Below are positions 49,287 through 59,796 of a DNA stretch of 64,000 nt, in pieces (position 1 is the first letter of the stretch; each line of letters opens with the position of its first letter). The stretch is from NCBI RefSeq assembly GCF_036588685.1, contig NC_086378.1, positions 34,139,578 to 34,203,577 on the forward strand, in the 5' to 3' direction. The notes under the pieces were generated by a model, which was not told where the DNA came from, did not search any database, and was given only the letters and a program-made list of their open reading frames with translations. Made by a program: the position numbers and the translations under genes. This DNA is from Mytilus trossulus (lineage: Eukaryota > Mollusca > Bivalvia > Mytilida > Mytilidae).

Positions 49287-50380
49287 AGACTGTAGGCATT
49301 CCAATGGGAACAAACTGTGCCCCTGTACTTGCCGACTTGTTTCTCTATTATTATGAGGCTGACTTCATACAGGAACTTCTTAAGAAAAAAGATATGAAGT
49401 TAGCAATATCCTTAAACTTTACTTCCCGCTATATAGATGATGTTCTTTCACTAAATAATTCAAACTGATGATTTGGTGACTATGTGGAACGCATCTATCT
49501 CATCGAATTAGAGATAAAGAATACTATAGATACAGTTAAGTCGGCTTCATATCTTGACTTACATCTAGAAATTGACAACGAGGGTCGGTTGAAAACAAAA
49601 CTTTACGACAAAAGAGATGATTTCAGCTTTCAAATTGTGAACTTTCCATTTCTAAGTAGCAACATTCCAACTGCACCTGTATACGGGGTACATATCTCCC
49701 AATTGATACGATATTCCCGTGCATGCATTTCCTATCATGATTTTCTTGATAGAGGTGTTGATGCTCACAAGGAAGCTATTAAACCAAATGTTCCAAATGG
49801 TGAAGTTGAAATTATCCCTTCCACTGGCAGATCTAGAAATTTTCATAAGTTAGGCCCACTGACTGCCTAAGAGGGGGCCGTTATAGTCACGCTTCAGTGA
49901 TTTCCTATATAAGCAACCAAATTTTTTCCCAAAAAGGGGGAACGCCCCCCCCCCCCCCCCCCTAAATCCGCCTCTGCCTTCGTAAATTTTACGGATGTCA
50001 TCACGAGTTCGAATTCGTTGACCATTATGGAATAACCGTTTCACAAATGATATCGGATATGTTCCTACAATCCCCTTCCTTTTCATGAATGTGACATACC
50101 GAATTAGACTATTTTTACCGGCTTTGTTATCACATAAGCAACACGACGGGTGCCACATGTGGAGCAGGATCTGCCTACCCTTCCGGAGCACCTGAGATAG
50201 TTTTTGGTGAGGTTTCTTGTTGTCTATTCCTTAGTTTTCTATTTTTTGTCATGTGTAATATTGTTTGTCTGTTTGTCTTTTGAATTTTTAGCCATGGCGT
50301 TGTCAGTTTATTTTAGATTTATGAGTTTGACTGTCCCTTTGGTATCTGTTATCCCTCTTTTAGCCAATTAAACAAAAAGT
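49287..50380 (+). mobile_element. Reverse-transcriptase retroelement fragment, split by a MITE
   Basis: Codons for GIPMGTNCAPVLADLF start near 49295, and RYIDDVLS (the YxDD catalytic box) is at 49427-49450. The frame then stops at TGA and resumes shifted; 49484-49825 encodes ASYLDLHLEI, KLYDKRDDF and YGVHISQLIRYSRACISY. A 153-bp MITE (49826-49978) interrupts it, after which LRKFYG- and YGITVSQM-like codons resume, then a tail with GCCATGGCGTTGTCAGTTTA. The motif set resembles Penelope-like elements; that class is tentative. Frameshifts, a stop and the insertion make it dead. Confidence 0.75.
49826..49978. mobile_element. GGATCC-family MITE nested in the retroelement
   Basis: GGCAGATCTAGAAATTTTCA at the left and TAAATCCGCCTCTGCC at the right, imperfectly inverted. 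The interior matches 9877-10027 and includes a long C-run (49945-49962). Confidence 0.7.
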
Positions 50381-51329
50381 AGAGTTAAAAAGATTGTCTT
50401 AGTTCATAAAGTGTGTTAGTTAATTTCACGGAGGGTACTCTTGGCTACGTATATCATTTTCAAAACCACTATAAATGTTTATAAAACAGATGCATATTTC
50501 TGTCATATTTTACACCCTCTCTGAATCTGCAATGATTATTAGAACAAAGAAATAATTTGAAGTTGATGATTATTCTAAATAACCACTGAAAATGTAAAAA
50601 ATAAATCATAGAAATCCAACATTGTACAAAATTTCAAGTGCTTATATGACTTATATATTTCTTTATGAGTTGACTCTTTTAAAAGTGTTTAAGGAATGTC
50701 ATGAGCATTTTTAAAGGATTTTTTTTTCAGATCAGATTTTAAATCAGATTTTTAATTATTCAAATATTTTTTTATTTTTTTTTATGATTTGTTCTAGGTT
50801 TGATAGAAACTCATTTTTTTTTGTGAAAAGATGTACCATACGTTTTACTAGCTATTCATTCCATTTATTTTTTCTAGGAAAATATATCCTAGGGCTTACA
50901 TTTATTGTAAACTTATGGTAAGGGATTCAATTGATTAGGTTTATTTTGTCCTTAGCTAAAACAGAATTTTTTCCTTCTTTGTCAATTTGGGAATTGGAAT
51001 ATTTTAAAGAAAAAAAACCATTACTCTCCAGCCTTTTGAAGTTCAAATCATCGCTCCCTAAACATGTCCGTCTGAACTTATTATAGGCAATCCTCGGGTC
51101 ATTCACTCATGAAGGTACGGAATTTGCCGAGTTATGACGAATGAGAACCAATACAAACTGTAGATCGTTCGAGTTCTTGGTTAGAGTTGTTATTTCGAAC
51201 GCACCTATGTTTTCATAATATGGTCGGATATGCGTTTGAATGTACTGTTATTCTAGTTCAGTTCAAAGCTCTCTTTACACAACAAAACTTGTCTCTCCAC
51301 GTGTTTGAGTTTAACTGAAGAATTTCACG

Positions 51330-52305
51330 ATGTTTTTAATGTACTATGAAAATGAAAGCGGGGAACGTGTGTACACTTTAAAGGTAATTAATTAATAAGT
51401 CAATCGTATCAATTAAAATTTAAACATTTTATATACAATGAATGGTAAAAAGTAAAATCACAAAAATACTGAACTCAGAGGAAAATCAATTTGGAAAGTC
51501 CATAATCACATGGCAAAATCAAAAATCAAAACGCATCAAAAACGAATGGACAAGAACTGTCATATTCCTGACTTGGTAAATGATTACATTTTTCTAGTTG
51601 TACAGAACAAATACAATTTACTGTTGTAACTGCACACTTATACAGATACTTTATTTATATGCAAAGCGCTCACAAGGATAATTACAATGAAACATACGTA
51701 TGATATATCAAATAGAGAAAATAGTGATAACAATGGTAATATACAATTATACTGTAATTATACACACTGAAAAATTTGCATTGTGCAGAACTTTGTGTAC
51801 ATCAAAATAATTTTTGATAATTTTTCTATTAAAATTGAGGACATTTACATGTTACCCAGGTAAAGAAATCACTTTGTTACTATCAAATCTAATTTATAGA
51901 ATTATGAATTTTTTTTTTTGAAGAATATCAACCACAGTGGCTTGTTTAGTGCGTCAGACAACGTTTTACTGTCAATAGGGGTTACTATCTTTATAAACCC
52001 ATAGGCGGATCCAGGGGGGGCTGGGCCCTGCCCCCTTTTGTGGGAAAAATTTGGTTGATTAAATAGGGAATCACTGAAGCATCGACTGGAGACTTATACA
52101 TCATAATCCTTTTTAAATTTAAAGTTACAAGTCTCTTTTAATTGTATTTCATGTTTTATTTCAGAAAATAGATCCAGAAGGCAGACCTACATTGTCCGCA
52201 CATCCAGCAAGATTTTCACCCGATGATAAATATTCAAGACATAGAAACACAATCAAGAAGAGATTTGGCATTCACCCAATACAGCAACCAAAGATGGAAA
52301 TGTAA
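51330..52305 (+). CDS. NOP10: H/ACA ribonucleoprotein complex subunit 3 (NOP10)
   Basis: Small core protein of H/ACA snoRNPs, which guide rRNA pseudouridylation, and of telomerase RNP; it binds dyskerin/Cbf5. Two exons: 51330-51383 (18 codons, phase 0, donor GTAATT) and 52165-52305 (acceptor TTTCAG, stop TAA). The product is 64 aa, exactly the usual length. It starts MFLMYY, then has [26 protein letters not shown] and IKKRFG, which match the conserved zinc-ribbon-like beta region and C-terminal helix of eukaryotic NOP10 nearly residue for residue. Likely poly(A) signals follow at 52332 and 52461. No TATA box is evident. The intron carries two dispersed repeats (51456-51585 and 52003-52090). 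The gene is divergent from GGCT, but about 5.5 kb of repeats separates the visible exons. Confidence 0.97.
51456..51585 (+). repeat. Dispersed repeat in the NOP10 intron
   Basis: AAATCACAAAAATACTGAAC, GGAAAGTCCATAATCA, AAATCAAAACGCATCAAA and GTCATATTCCTGACTTGG. A partial copy is nested at 52850-52925. Confidence 0.6.
52003..52090. mobile_element. Left end of a GGATCC-family MITE in the NOP10 intron
   Basis: GGCGGATCCAGGGGGGGCTG followed by AAATTTGGTTGATTAAATAG and GAATCACTGAAGCAT. No right end is visible. It ends about 75 bp before NOP10 exon 2. Confidence 0.5.
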
Positions 52306-52331
52306 AATAATCATAAAGATCATTTGGAAAC

Positions 52332-52337
52332 AATAAA
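52332..52337 (+). terminator. Poly(A) signal of NOP10 (proximal)
   Basis: AATAAA lies 27 bp after the NOP10 stop. A second AATAAA is at 52461-52466. Either could end the transcript; the sequence alone cannot choose. Confidence 0.5.
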
Positions 52338-52718
52338 CAATATGCCATTTTGAAAATGGAGAAAAGACAAAAGATTATTCATACTATCAAACTACACTTA
52401 CCATAACCATTTATAGATAGACATGTTTGATGAATACTTCTGTAAAAACTTGTTGATGTAAATAAATGTTCATACAATTGGTAAAAAAATAAATAATTAA
52501 AAGATATCTGGACTTTCCCTAATTTTGATTAGAATAGGCAAAGTCCCAAACCAGCCAGTTGTATGGTGATGGTATGAGACAACAGTGAAAAGTGTGTATC
52601 TACTTTGTGTAATCAATTAGATCACTGAAACTTCATAGAATGTTTGCAAACATTATCAAAATATGCACATGCTTAGTACTCAACTGTATAAATGAATTGT
52701 TTTAGGAATTTTTATGCC

Positions 52719-53060
52719 ACACCTAGAGGCATTTATATGTTTTTCAGTCTGTATGTCTGTTCATTGTTCTGTCAGTCCAACTTCAGATTAAAGATTGTGG
52801 TCAAGGTAGTTTTTGATGAAGTTGTAAGTCCAATCAACTTGAAAAAAAATAAAAAGGTAGATTCACAAAATTACTAAATTCAAAGAAAATTCAAAAAGGA
52901 AAGTCTCTAATCAAAAGCTCAAACAAAGTTACAGTTTCCCTATGTTATGATCTTTTCAAATTTATACCACATTAGAGTTTTGACGCCAATTTAGGTCCAC
53001 TGAACATACAAAATGATCGTCTGAGTGGGGCATCCATGTACTTTGGACACATTCTTGTTC
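52719..53060 (+). repeat. Dispersed bivalve repeat with a nested insertion
   Basis: TTATGCCACACCTAGAGGCA, GTCTGTTCATTGTTCTGTC, GTGGTCAAGGTAGTTTTTG, then a break at about 52850-52925 holding a piece of the 51456-51585 repeat, then CCCTATGTTATGATC, TCCACTGAACATAC and GAGTGGGGCA. Confidence 0.65.
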
Positions 53061-53171
53061 CGTTTTTCCTGACTTGTGAACCTCATAATTTTAATAGAAA
53101 CTTACAAAAGACAATTTCCTATACAATTTACAATTGGAACCTTGAAACTTCACAGTTAGATTGAACACATA

Positions 53172-53327
53172 TTAAAATTGAGAATGGAAATGGGGAATGT
53201 GCCAAAGAGACAACAACACGACCATCGAGCAGAAAACAGCCGAAGGCCACCAATGGGTCTTCAATGCAGTGTGAAAATCCTGCACCCGGTGGCGTCCCTT
53301 CAGCTGGCCCCTAAAGAAATATGTATA
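53172..53327 (+). repeat. Fragment of the 426-bp long-TIR element
   Basis: AAATTGAGAATGGAAATGGG, GACAACAACACGACCATCGA, GGCCACCAATGGGTCTTCAA and AGCTGGCCCCTAAAG: the complement of the interior of the full element 100 bp downstream, in opposite orientation. Confidence 0.7.
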
Positions 53328-53425
53328 ATATAGTTCTCTTGAACTGAATTTTAATGTGAGTATTGTTATGCGTTTATTTTTCTACATTGGTTAGAGGTAT
53401 AGGGGGAGGGTTGAGATCTCACAAA

Positions 53426-53851
53426 CATGTTTAACCCCGCCGCATTTTTGCGCCTGTCCCAAGTCAGGAGCCTCTGGCCTTTGTTAGTCTTGTATTATTT
53501 TTATATTAGTTTCTTTTGTACAATTTGGAAATTAGTATGGCGTTCATTATCACTGAACTAGTATATATTTGTTTAGGGGCCAGCTGAAAGACGCCTCCGG
53601 GTGCGGGAATTTCTCGCTACATTGAAGACCTGTTGGTGACCTTCTGCTGTTGTTTTTTATTTGGTCGGGTTGTTGTCTCTTTGACACATTCCCCATTTCC
53701 ATTCTCAATTTTATACTAGTTTAGTGATAATGGAAGTCATACTTAACTCCAAATTATACAAAAGAAACTAAAATTAAATATCATACGAGATTAACAAAGG
53801 CCAGAGCCCCTGACTTGGGACAGGCGCAAAATTGTAGAGGGGTTAAACATG
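53426..53851. mobile_element. 426-bp element with ~140-bp terminal inverted repeats
   Basis: Left arm 53426-53565 (CATGTTTAACCCCGCCG, GCGCCTGTCCCAAGTCAGG, ATTATCACTGAACTAGTATA) pairs with right arm 53712-53851. The 146-bp loop carries GGGGCCAGCTGAAAGACGCC, ATTGAAGACCTGTTGGTGAC and TTTCCATTCTCAATTTTA. Pieces of it are scattered through the window (10708, 17064, 26953, 53172, 58913, 61133). Confidence 0.8.
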
Positions 53852-53857
53852 ATTTTA

Positions 53858-54600
53858 GCTCAACTGTCATCCGTTGTCCATAAACTTTTACAAAAATCTT
53901 CTTCTCTGAAACTACTAAGCCAAATTTAACCAAACATGGCCACATTCATCATTGGGGTATATAGTTTAAAAAAGTGTTAAGTGACCCAGCCAACCAACCA
54001 AGATGGCCACCATGGCTAAAAATAGAATACTTTTGTAGATAGAGATAAACTGTAAACAGCAATAATGTTCAGCAAAGTAAGATCTACAAATAAGTCAACA
54101 CCACAAAAATGGTCAGTTGCTTAAAACAAGCATTTTTCTAATTTCAAGATAATAAGTTGTGTATAAATATTTCAATGGCTCTGAAATTGTACCACAATGT
54201 TAAATATCACAAGTAGAAGGTTTGGATTCATTTTAGGGGTTATGGTGCCAACTGTATAGGAATTAAGGACCAAAATGGTGCCAAAAACCAGGAGTTTTGT
54301 AGTTTCAGGAGAATTACTTGTGTGTACGTGTATGGATCTCTCGTGACATTGTACCACAATGTTCCATATCACAAAAGGGAGGCTGGAATTGAGTTTGGGG
54401 TTATTGCCATTTCATGCAGGCCAAAAACAAGCATTTTCTAGTTTCCAGATAATAACTTTTGTTTTAAGTGTATGGATCTCTCTGAAATTGTACTACAATG
54501 TTCCATGCTACAAAGGAAAGGCAGGATTCAATTTTGGGGTAATTGCTCCATGGGATGATTCAAAAAGTTTGGGAAGGGGGTTCCAATTTTTTTCTTCTTC
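53858..54600 (+). repeat. AGCTCA-type dispersed repeat with internal tandem units
   Basis: TTTTAGCTCAACTGTCATCC, CTTTTACAAAAATCTTC, TGAAACTACTAAGCC and CCATGGCTAAAAATAGAA match 62414-62745. The second part repeats TGGATCTCTCTGAAATTGTA, CCACAATGTTCCATATCACA and TTTGGGGTTATTGCC about every 135-165 bp. Confidence 0.65.
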
Positions 54601-54758
54601 AAAATTTTACAATTTTCAAATTTTTTAAAAGTTTCAAGAAGAAATTTAATTGCACAATAGATTTGTAAGATCTTCACTTTTGTTTTGTGTCACAAACCTA
54701 CATTATGTCAAAATTTGTAACAATCCAAATTCAGACAGTATCAACCTTGAATAGTGTG

Positions 54759-55158
54759 TCAACCTCTGCAGTCCTATCAGGCTGCGCTTGTGCAATAATT
54801 CAACTATATTTGGTGTATGGAAAAATAATTACGGTGTACACGTAAGTCTGGCAGGTTTTGTTTGACCTTGACCTCATTTTTGTGGTACATTGCTAAATGT
54901 AATTTTTTGTGTTTTGGTCGTTTTTTTCTTACAACTATCAAAGCAATATTCAACTATATTTGATGTACGCAATGATTGAAACGTGTCTGGCTGGTAGCAT
55001 TTGACGTTGGCTTCATTTTCCTCATTTAGTTTGTTTCTTAGACACTTTAAGCAATAGGTCAACTATAGTTGCTGGGTGGAATGAATTTAGGTGTATTTAT
55101 CTGTCTGGCAGGTTTCATCTGACCTTAACCTTATTTTCATGGTTCATCAGTCAATGAC
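54759..55158. repeat. Segmental duplication block A, copy 1
   Basis: 400 bp matching 56701-57100 at a constant offset of 1942 bp with few substitutions. It is built of the ~150-bp tandem family also seen at 42165-42720. Confidence 0.85.
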
Positions 55159-55628
55159 AAAGTTTTATGGTTAACTTTGTTTCTTAGATACTGTTAGCAA
55201 AGTGTCAACTATATGTTATGTAATGCACAGATTGATTATAAGGTACACATGTGTCTGTCTTGCATGGTTTATCTGACCTTGGCATCGGTTTCAATGTTCA
55301 ATGTTAAGTTTTCCTAGTTAAGTTTGTTTCTTTGAAATCACGCTTGTTAAATAAATGTTCAATCCCTTTAGAACGTCATTTCAATTGGTTTTGTCTGAAC
55401 GACTGATGTGACTTTTTTTCATACGTTGGTCTACTGTAGTCCTTGGTCAAAGGGCTATTCCATTTAAATGGATGTATAGGAAATTTCTTGTTTTGGACAT
55501 CAGTCATTTATGGTTATATATGTCCATTTGATGCAGGTTGAATATATCAAAAGTATTACTAAAGTATGGTTGTGACTGATCAGGGGGTTGTGGTAACTTT
55601 CTTCAAATTGAGACACATGTAGGAGTAC

Positions 55629-55781
55629 GACTTTCACAGTCCACATAGCTGTACACATAAAAAAGGGCCACTATTGCGAATAAAAAATAGAAGGATGCGA
55701 TAGTCTTAAATTCGATAACATTAAGAGAATAATTAAAATATTTTCTCCATTTTGAAGCAGCGACATTTAATACATATGTAT
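55629..55781. repeat. Segmental duplication block B, copy 1
   Basis: 153 bp matching 57098-57250 at a constant offset of 1469 bp; no differences were noticed by eye. Confidence 0.85.
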
Positions 55782-55829
55782 CTATAATACTAAAATTACG
55801 AGGTCCAATTTGTCAGCCGTCATCACGTA

Positions 55830-56340
55830 AAAACGACGAATCAAAGAATTCAACTTTATATATAACTAATATAGTACAAAGGTGTAGATTAAAAATTACA
55901 CCACTCCAGGCCCTTTTGTTTTCCACGTAATTAATATTGCCAATAATTAAGAAGTTCCGGGTCGAGTCCGATACCGATACCAATAGTATATTCACCTGTT
56001 ACCTTACCTCATCTGTACGTTCCGCATCTGACAGGCGCACCACCAAACGGTGTATTCAGAATTAATATGCTATATACACGGGTCATTATCACAGGGTTGA
56101 CACTACTAAATTGTCAAATTGTTACCTATTGTAGTATTTTAATCAGACTTTCTAAGATAACAATATGAATACTAAAAATAAATTTAGCGGGCATGACGTA
56201 TAACAGCGAATCAAAGAATTCAACTTTATTTATAACTAATATAGGACAATGCTGTTGATTAAAAAATACTCCATTCCAGGACCTTTTGTTTTCCAAATAA
56301 TTAATATTACCAATAATTGATAAGTTCCAGTTCGACGGGT
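55830..56340. repeat. Two-copy direct repeat, ~366-bp spacing
   Basis: GAATCAAAGAATTCAACTTT, ATAACTAATATAG and CCTTTTGTTTTCCA occur near 55837 and again near 56203; each copy is about 130 bp and diverged. Confidence 0.75.
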
Positions 56341-56490
56341 TCAAACAGAAAGATTTGAAAGCAGAGAAAACTGTATCTTATAATCGGCATGATCTTTATC
56401 AGATGACAATACTAATACTAAAATAAGGCTTGCGCATAGTTATATACTTTAAATCAGTCACGGACCCACGGTATCACGGGTGTGCTCTAG

Positions 56491-56677
56491 TTAAATATAT
56501 ATCTCTCTTTGTAGCTATATCTAACTCCTCGATTTACCTTTTTCTTTTTACTTAACAGTTTGTGTCTTATTTCTACTATGTTCTTGTTGTTCTTTTCTCA
56601 ATCTGTTGATTTTCTTGGCCATTTCTATCATTGAGTCGGTCAATAGAATTGGAAAGCAGCTTGGATTGATAGCCTGT
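56491..56677 (-). pseudogene. Stray duplicate of the 3' end of the glycosyltransferase-like gene
   Basis: This 187-bp stretch matches 57250-57436 at a constant offset of 759 bp with only a few substitutions. It holds the last ~40 codons, stop and start of the 3' flank of the gene at 57307-58368, then breaks off into unrelated repeat DNA. It has no start and no catalytic part, so it is a non-coding remnant of a tandem duplication. Confidence 0.85.
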
Positions 56678-56700
56678 CCTTTGCCTCAGCTGTCCAGGGT

Positions 56701-57250
56701 TCAACCTCTGCAGTCCTATCAGGCTGCGCTTGTGCAATAATTCAACTATATTTGGTGTATGGAAAAATAATTACGGTGTACACGTAAGTCTGGCAGGTTT
56801 TGTTTGACCTTGACCTCATTTTTGTGGTTCATTGCTAAATGTAATTTTTTGTGTTTTGGTCTTTTTTTTCTTACAACTATTAAAGCAATATTCAACTATA
56901 TTTGATGTACGCAATGATTGAAACGTGTCTGGCTGGTAGCATTTGACGTTGGCTTCATTTTCCTCATTTAGTTTGTTTCTTAGACACTTTAAGCAATAGG
57001 TCAACTATAGTTGCTGGGTGGAATGAATTTAGGTGTATTTATCTGTCTGGCAGGTTTCATCTGACCTTAACCTCATTTTCATGGTTCATCAGTCAATGAC
57101 TTTCACAGTCCACATAGCTGTACACATAAAAAAGGGCCACTATTGCGAATAAAAAATAGAAGGATGCGATAGTCTTAAATTCGATAACATTAAGAGAATA
57201 ATTAAAATATTTTCTCCATTTTGAAGCAGCGACATTTAATACATATGTAT
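56701..57250. repeat. Segmental duplication blocks A and B, copy 2 (fused)
   Basis: Block A (56701-57100) runs straight into block B (57098-57250), sharing GAC at the junction. Block B runs into the glycosyltransferase-like 3' flank sharing T. The ~470 and ~709 bp between blocks in copy 1 are missing. Confidence 0.85.
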
Positions 57251-57306
57251 TAAATATATATCTCTCTTTGTAGCTATATCTAACTCCTCGATTTACCTAT
57301 TTCTTT

Positions 57307-58368
57307 TTACTTAACAGTTTGTGTCTTATTTCTACTATGTTCTTGTTGTTCTTTTCTCAATCTGTTGATTTTCTTGGCCATTTCTATCATTGAGTCGGTC
57401 AATAGAATTGGAAAGCAGCTTTGATTGATAGCCTGTTCCACAAGTTTTACAAAACCGTTTTTAGAATAGACAGTTTTGTATTTCATACAACTTGTTACAC
57501 CCAGATTATATCTGAGTCGTTCATTAAATTTTTTCTGTAACTCTATATTATATGATACATTGTGTTGTTGGTGGGCTTCTTTATTTCCGGCTTCTGTCGT
57601 TTGATGAACCGCAATAATTGTTTCGGTCGTATCTATAACTGAAAAATTCATCAATCTTGCATTTGCCACAATCCAGTTATCAAATCCAGGTCGTCCAACA
57701 ACTAAATCAGGTGCGTCCTTCCAAGGATACCCACTCGTTGTTATGAAATAATCGAGTGCATCCCCATCATATAGCTCTCCTCTTTTGGAGGCTTTCAGAA
57801 TATTTTTAGCAGACGATGCTTCAATTGATGTCACATTGACAACATTTGTTCTTCTTCCAGTCAGCAATAATTCATTATTTTTTGATAAATTACTTTGCGA
57901 AATAACATTTAAAGTTTTAATTATTGAATCTGTGAAAAGGAGGTCTGAATTTGAATAAGCTATAAATGGAGATGAGAAAGATTTTTGAATTTCCATGTAC
58001 ATATATTTTAGAATCGGCAAGCCGATAGAAGAATTTCTTACAGGCAGAACTCTCCATCCTTTTGATTCAGCTTCGTCCCTTACCAACTCCTCATCCGAAA
58101 ACAAAACGGGTGTTACAAAGGGTGACAAATATTTCCAGTTCTTAACTGTATTGTTATGACACAAATATTTGTCTTTTGTTGCAGTCCATGTAGTAAATAG
58201 TATTAACAGTGGCGAAGATTTCCTAGAGCCAAATATGCTTTGGTATGCAGGGAGTACTTTCTTGTCTATATAATACTTAGTAAGTTCTGTAACTTGAATT
58301 TGCTCCAATAATATTTTAAATATTCCGATAAAAATTAAGAATATCAAAATGCGTTCGTGAGTTTTCAT
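57307..58368 (-). CDS. Uncharacterised type II membrane protein, glycosyltransferase-like
   Basis: A single uninterrupted reading frame of 353 aa. Residues 7-21 form a hydrophobic segment after a charged start (MKTHER), as in a Golgi type II signal anchor. The rest looks lumenal: several N-glycosylation sequons (NNT 72, NSS 112, NLS 160, NVT 178, NFS 241, NVS 270, NQS 316, NKT 347) and cysteines at 70, 294 and 318. Residues 138-145 read YSNSDLLF, like the acidic metal/nucleotide-sugar motif of GT-A enzymes. DALDYFI (204-210) and VGRPGFDNWIV (224-234), followed by VHQ (254-256), resemble acceptor-side motifs of GT-A-like proteins. I recognise no named family; transferase function is inference. 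The frame is also open upstream of the Met, back to a possible splice acceptor near 58442, so a 5' exon and a longer N-terminus are possible. The 3' end is duplicated at 56491-56677. Confidence 0.8.
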   Translation of the reverse strand: MKTHERILIFLIFIGIFKILLEQIQVTELTKYYIDKKVLPAYQSIFGSRKSSPLLILFTTWTATKDKYLCHNNTVKNWKYLSPFVTPVLFSDEELVRDEAESKGWRVLPVRNSSIGLPILKYMYMEIQKSFSSPFIAYSNSDLLFTDSIIKTLNVISQSNLSKNNELLLTGRRTNVVNVTSIEASSAKNILKASKRGELYDGDALDYFITTSGYPWKDAPDLVVGRPGFDNWIVANARLMNFSVIDTTETIIAVHQTTEAGNKEAHQQHNVSYNIELQKKFNERLRYNLGVTSCMKYKTVYSKNGFVKLVEQAINQSCFPILLTDSMIEMAKKINRLRKEQQEHSRNKTQTVK

Positions 58369-58912
58369 CTCTTTCGGATTATGGACAGTGTTGAGTGCAC
58401 TTTGTAGTGGTAAAGTTGAAACGTTGTGTATATTTGCATTTTCTGAAAAAAGATTTGCAATATGAGTTTAATAGAAAACATAGAATAATATTTTTAGAAT
58501 TGTATATTTGAACGGAATTTGATTAAAATATGTTTTCATTATTTCAAATTTAAATTGGATTTGTTGAAGGAAAGATACACGTGTATGTTAACTTCTTTCA
58601 ATATTTCAAACGTTTTTTTTAAGCCTCCACGGAATACGAGAAAATTATCCGAAAAAATAATTTACGAGCATGTAATTCATGGGTGTCTGTCCGTCTGTCT
58701 GTCCATCTGTGGGTACACTATTTATGTGTACCACTATTTACAATTGTGATTTAATAGAATAAGGCCAAGTGCCTTTAACTGCTATGGATTGTTCAGTTAG
58801 TAACTATATTACATTAACTGCTATAAGAAGCATAAGGACAATAGGTTTGCCATGTGGACGTTCTGCTGAAGAAAATCTCATTAATACACTGTTTATTTCG
58901 CCGAACTAGTAT

Positions 58913-59022
58913 ACATTCCAGGTTAGAGGCTAGCTGTAGGATTGAAAACCCATTGGTGGCTTTGGTCTGTTTTCTGATCTTTGATCGTTTGTTCGTCTCT
59001 CCGTTTCCATTTTAAATTCTAT
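58913..59022 (-). repeat. Degenerate fragment of the 426-bp long-TIR element
   Basis: GGCTAGCTGTAGGATTGAAA, CCCATTGGTGGCTTTGG and CTCTCCGTTTCCATTTTAAA follow the order of the element's loop but are well diverged. Confidence 0.45.
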
Positions 59023-59694
59023 AACTTAGTAGAATTTTTCAATTACAACAATGGCATCAAGAAAAGGTTTGTCTAACGTATACCCTAAATCAATATTCTA
59101 AAGTTGTGATCATTAAAAGAAGCAGAGAATACTAAATGAATAAAAACTTACATATTGCCTATTGGTGCACATATTTAATAAATGCTTTAATGTGTTCGTG
59201 GTTCTATGTCATTAGGCCACGTACATGTGCATTTTGGTGTTTTTAACACCCACATTTGAATTGGGATGTTAAAGAAGGAAATGTTCTACAATATCTATTT
59301 TTTTTAATTTATTTTTTTTATATTTTATACCGGAGACCCGAGTAATCAATGGTAAGCTTGCTTGCTCCTATTGCGGAACTCATATCGATGTATATTTTTA
59401 CGTTAGTTAAAAGGAGATGTTTTTATTGTAACTCTGGTATTGTTTAAATCTGAGAGAGAACTATTTGACTAAACATAAGTTAGTTGTGGCCTCAGATACA
59501 TTTAAATTTGTGTTGTTTGTTTCAGATCAAATATTACACACAATGCACTGTCAACAGTCACCTTTGTAAAGGTTAAAAAGATTGTATCAAATTAATTTAT
59601 ATCTTTCTTATATGCATAACCGTCTATTGTTTTTATAACGGAGTATGTGTCTCCCTCGTGCAAAGCTCTGATTCCTTTCCAGATATACATATAA

Positions 59695-59796
59695 TAGATA
59701 TAGGAAGATGTGGTATGAGTGCCAATGAGACATCTCTCCATCCAAATAACAATTTAAAAATTAAACCATTATAGGTTAAAGTACGGCCTTCAACAA
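59695..59796 (+). repeat. Dispersed SINE-like repeat, head only
   Basis: ATATAGGAAGATGTGGTATG, AGTGCCAATGAGACATCTCT and GGTTAAAGTACGGCCTTCAA: nearly the same as 45231-45330, stopping after TTCAACAAGG. Confidence 0.65.

Noticed and set aside
54874-57004. Two near-identical 62-codon minus-strand ORFs (54874-55062 and 56816-57004)
   Set aside because: They are the same antisense stretch of a tandem repeat, present twice because of the segmental duplication; not a gene pair.
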